From a virus: a DNA stretch of 64,000 nt. How positions within the stretch are numbered: the stretch's first letter is position 1; every line of letters begins with the position of its first letter. Below, piece after piece: positions 62,554 to 64,000 of this stretch. Position numbers and translations under genes: made by a program. Under the pieces are notes generated by a model, which worked only from the letters and a program-made list of their open reading frames with translations, had not been told where the DNA came from and did not search any database. The DNA lies in IMG/VR virus record IMGVR_UViG_3300010160_000035, positions 1-64,000 of that record. One strand, written 5' to 3'.

Positions 62554-63125
62554 AGAAACATAACACTTGGATAGGTATTGAAGCAGTTATAATTGGATTA
62601 CTCATTTTAGTACTATTATTTTTAAAGCAATGTGAGAGTAATGTTGAGGTTACTAATCCTATTAGCAGAGTAGTGTATACAAAAACAGATACAGTTACTA
62701 TAATTAAAACAGATACAGTTACAAGATATGTTACTCTTAAAGTTCCAAAACCAATTCCCCATGTAACACCTGATGGTGATACAGCACAAACTTATGTTCA
62801 AGAATATAGTGATAGTATTTTAGATGCTACTGTAACAGCTAACCTAAAAGGCAAACTAGATTCTTGGGCATTAAAGTATAAACTTAAAATCCCTACTACT
62901 ATAACTAACACAATAACAGTTACTAATACTGTTACTGAAACTAAAGAAGTCAATGTTCCTAAGAACATGTTATTTGTTAATGGTGTAGTTGTAGGTAATA
63001 CTACTAGCCTTGATGGTGGTATAGGTATATCTTTTTATCATAAAAAAGGTTATATTTACCAACTGAATTACCTACCTATGACCAATAAAGTTGTAGTTGG
63101 TGTATCATTCCAATTAAATAGATAA
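62550..63125 (+). CDS. Membrane-anchored envelope protein of the lysis cassette
   Basis: The ATG at 62550 overlaps the preceding stop (ATGA); an ATG at 62541 would add three residues. The 191-aa product has an N-terminal membrane segment (IEAVIIGLLILVLLFLK), a Thr/Val-rich repeat (KTDTVT twice) and a beta-rich C-terminal part (YIYQLNYLPM and VVVGVSFQLNR) that could contact the outer membrane. It may be a single-protein spanin spanning the envelope; this is inference. Confidence 0.65.
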   Translation: MKKHNTWIGIEAVIIGLLILVLLFLKQCESNVEVTNPISRVVYTKTDTVTIIKTDTVTRYVTLKVPKPIPHVTPDGDTAQTYVQEYSDSILDATVTANLKGKLDSWALKYKLKIPTTITNTITVTNTVTETKEVNVPKNMLFVNGVVVGNTTSLDGGIGISFYHKKGYIYQLNYLPMTNKVVVGVSFQLNR

Positions 63126-63127
63126 CT

Positions 63128-63889
63128 ATGATAACATTAAACCAAATGATTTATCAAGTCTATGAAGGACTTCAGATTACATCTGATGATACTTCATTAG
63201 ATAAAAGATTAATTAGAGATTTAATTAATCAATCAAGAGCTAATTGGATTAGAAAAGAACACAACAAGAACAGAAGTATTGATGATAATATCATCCAAGA
63301 TTTAGGTTGTATAGACATTGAACTTACAGATAGAGTATCAGCTAATTGCTGTGATATATCTACAGAATGTAGGATTCTCAGATCTAAAGAAAGAATACCT
63401 AATGCTATTGAGTTAAACCATGAAAAGATAATCACTAGAATATCAGCAGTAGACTTTATGTCTATTCCTATTATATTTATGGATTATGATGCTGCTATTT
63501 ACTTTGGTAATGGTAGATACAATAAGAAAGCTTTAGCTGCTTTCATTAAGAACAACTACTTATATATTATATATAACAAAGGTGCATTCAATATGCTAAT
63601 TGAGAAACTAAATGCTCAAGGTGTATTTGAAGACCCTACAGAAGCTGCATCATTTACTAATGATTGTGGTACACCATGCTTTACTTGGGATTCTCGTTAT
63701 CCTATTAATGCTTGGATGTGGCAGACTTTAGTTAAACCAGAAGTACTTAATGAATTAAGAAGCAAGAGAACTCTATACAGAGATGATAACAACAATGCTA
63801 AGGATGATGCTATTCCATCAGTAGCAGCTAATTTTACACAAGCTGGTACAGATCCTGGACAAGGTAGACAGAAACAACAAGAAGAATGA
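63128..63889 (+). CDS. Probable head-tail connector/adaptor protein
   Basis: This 253-aa protein starts with a helical pair (TLNQMIYQVYEGLQITSDDT...), has a beta-rich middle and a conserved-looking CFTWDSRYPINAWMWQTLV near residue 187, and a polar tail. It resembles the P22 gp4-like tail accessory protein reported in Crassvirales (from memory). It follows the lysis cassette and overlaps the next gene by ATGA, so tail genes probably continue beyond the window. Confidence 0.6.
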   Translation: MITLNQMIYQVYEGLQITSDDTSLDKRLIRDLINQSRANWIRKEHNKNRSIDDNIIQDLGCIDIELTDRVSANCCDISTECRILRSKERIPNAIELNHEKIITRISAVDFMSIPIIFMDYDAAIYFGNGRYNKKALAAFIKNNYLYIIYNKGAFNMLIEKLNAQGVFEDPTEAASFTNDCGTPCFTWDSRYPINAWMWQTLVKPEVLNELRSKRTLYRDDNNNAKDDAIPSVAANFTQAGTDPGQGRQKQQEE

Positions 63890-64000
63890 CAAGAAAAGAT
63901 TCTAAGAACAAGTTTGATGTGCATAATACTTATGAAGATATTTATAAGCATTATAAAGTAAATACAGATAAGCCAGTAGACAAAGCTAACCATGCTGCAG
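63886..64000 (+). CDS. Partial gene at window end
   Basis: ATG at 63886 overlaps the preceding stop (ATGA) and the frame is open to the window edge (MTRKDSKNKFDVHNTYEDIY...). Too short to identify; by position it is a late structural gene. Confidence 0.65.
   Translation, partial: MTRKDSKNKFDVHNTYEDIYKHYKVNTDKPVDKANHAA

Overview
The window is a 64-kb piece of an AT-rich, double-stranded DNA tailed phage with the gene set and layout of a crAss-like phage (Crassvirales). It carries TerL, portal, a predicted scaffold, MCP, a family A DNA polymerase, a TOPRIM primase, a DnaB-like helicase, an SF2 helicase, an SSB-like protein and very large late proteins. No integrase, repressor or plasmid genes were seen. 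The host is very probably a member of the Bacteroidota that has a type IX secretion system (T9SS), such as a flavobacterium-like host. Promoters match the Bacteroidota -7 box (TAnnTTTG), Shine-Dalgarno sites are almost absent, and two phage proteins end in T9SS-type sorting domains. Both window ends cut through genes, so this is part of a larger genome that is probably circular or circularly permuted.

Layout. (1) 2-6939, + strand: the end of the late operon, with two giant genes whose products are probably packaged in the virion. The first carries a NADAR (ADP-ribose-binding or -hydrolysing) domain and the second a RecB-like PD-(D/E)XK nuclease motif. (2) 6957-35667, - strand: a long leftward block ending in a strong terminator at about 6950. 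Its distal part (7-27 kb) holds DNA metabolism and replication genes: class II ribonucleotide reductase, metallophosphoesterase, FEN-type 5' nuclease, resolvase-like nuclease, primase, SSB, Sak4-like ATPase, M20/M28 peptidase, DnaB-like helicase, SF2 helicase and PolA. Its proximal part (27-35.7 kb) holds many tiny genes, two lipoproteins, an HNH endonuclease, a tmRNA gene with an unusual tag, an irregular tRNA-like sequence and several structured intergenic RNA elements. (3) 35668-36138: the divergent control region with two rightward promoters. (4) 36139-64000, + strand: the late operon. It starts with a GroES-like protein, small genes, an IHF/HU-like protein and the terminase, then portal, scaffold, MCP, connector and tail or fibre genes (collagen-like proteins, a 1245-aa repeat protein and a 1044-aa fibre with a beta-propeller tip). 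A lysis or envelope cassette follows, with GH24 lysozyme, exported adhesin-like proteins, holin and M15 peptidase. A connector-like gene and a gene cut by the window edge come last.

The points most worth a second look are: the phage tmRNA with a long tag that lacks the ALAA ending and shares seven residues with a phage protein; phage-encoded T9SS-type sorting domains at two loci, one inside the lysis cassette; the NADAR domain in a giant late protein; a family of related structured RNA leaders at 32.4-35.2 kb, with a shared TAYYCAC-like motif upstream of six small genes; and a composition break that marks a horizontally acquired receptor-binding tip. All calls rest on reading motifs and base pairing by eye. 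No database search or folding program was run.
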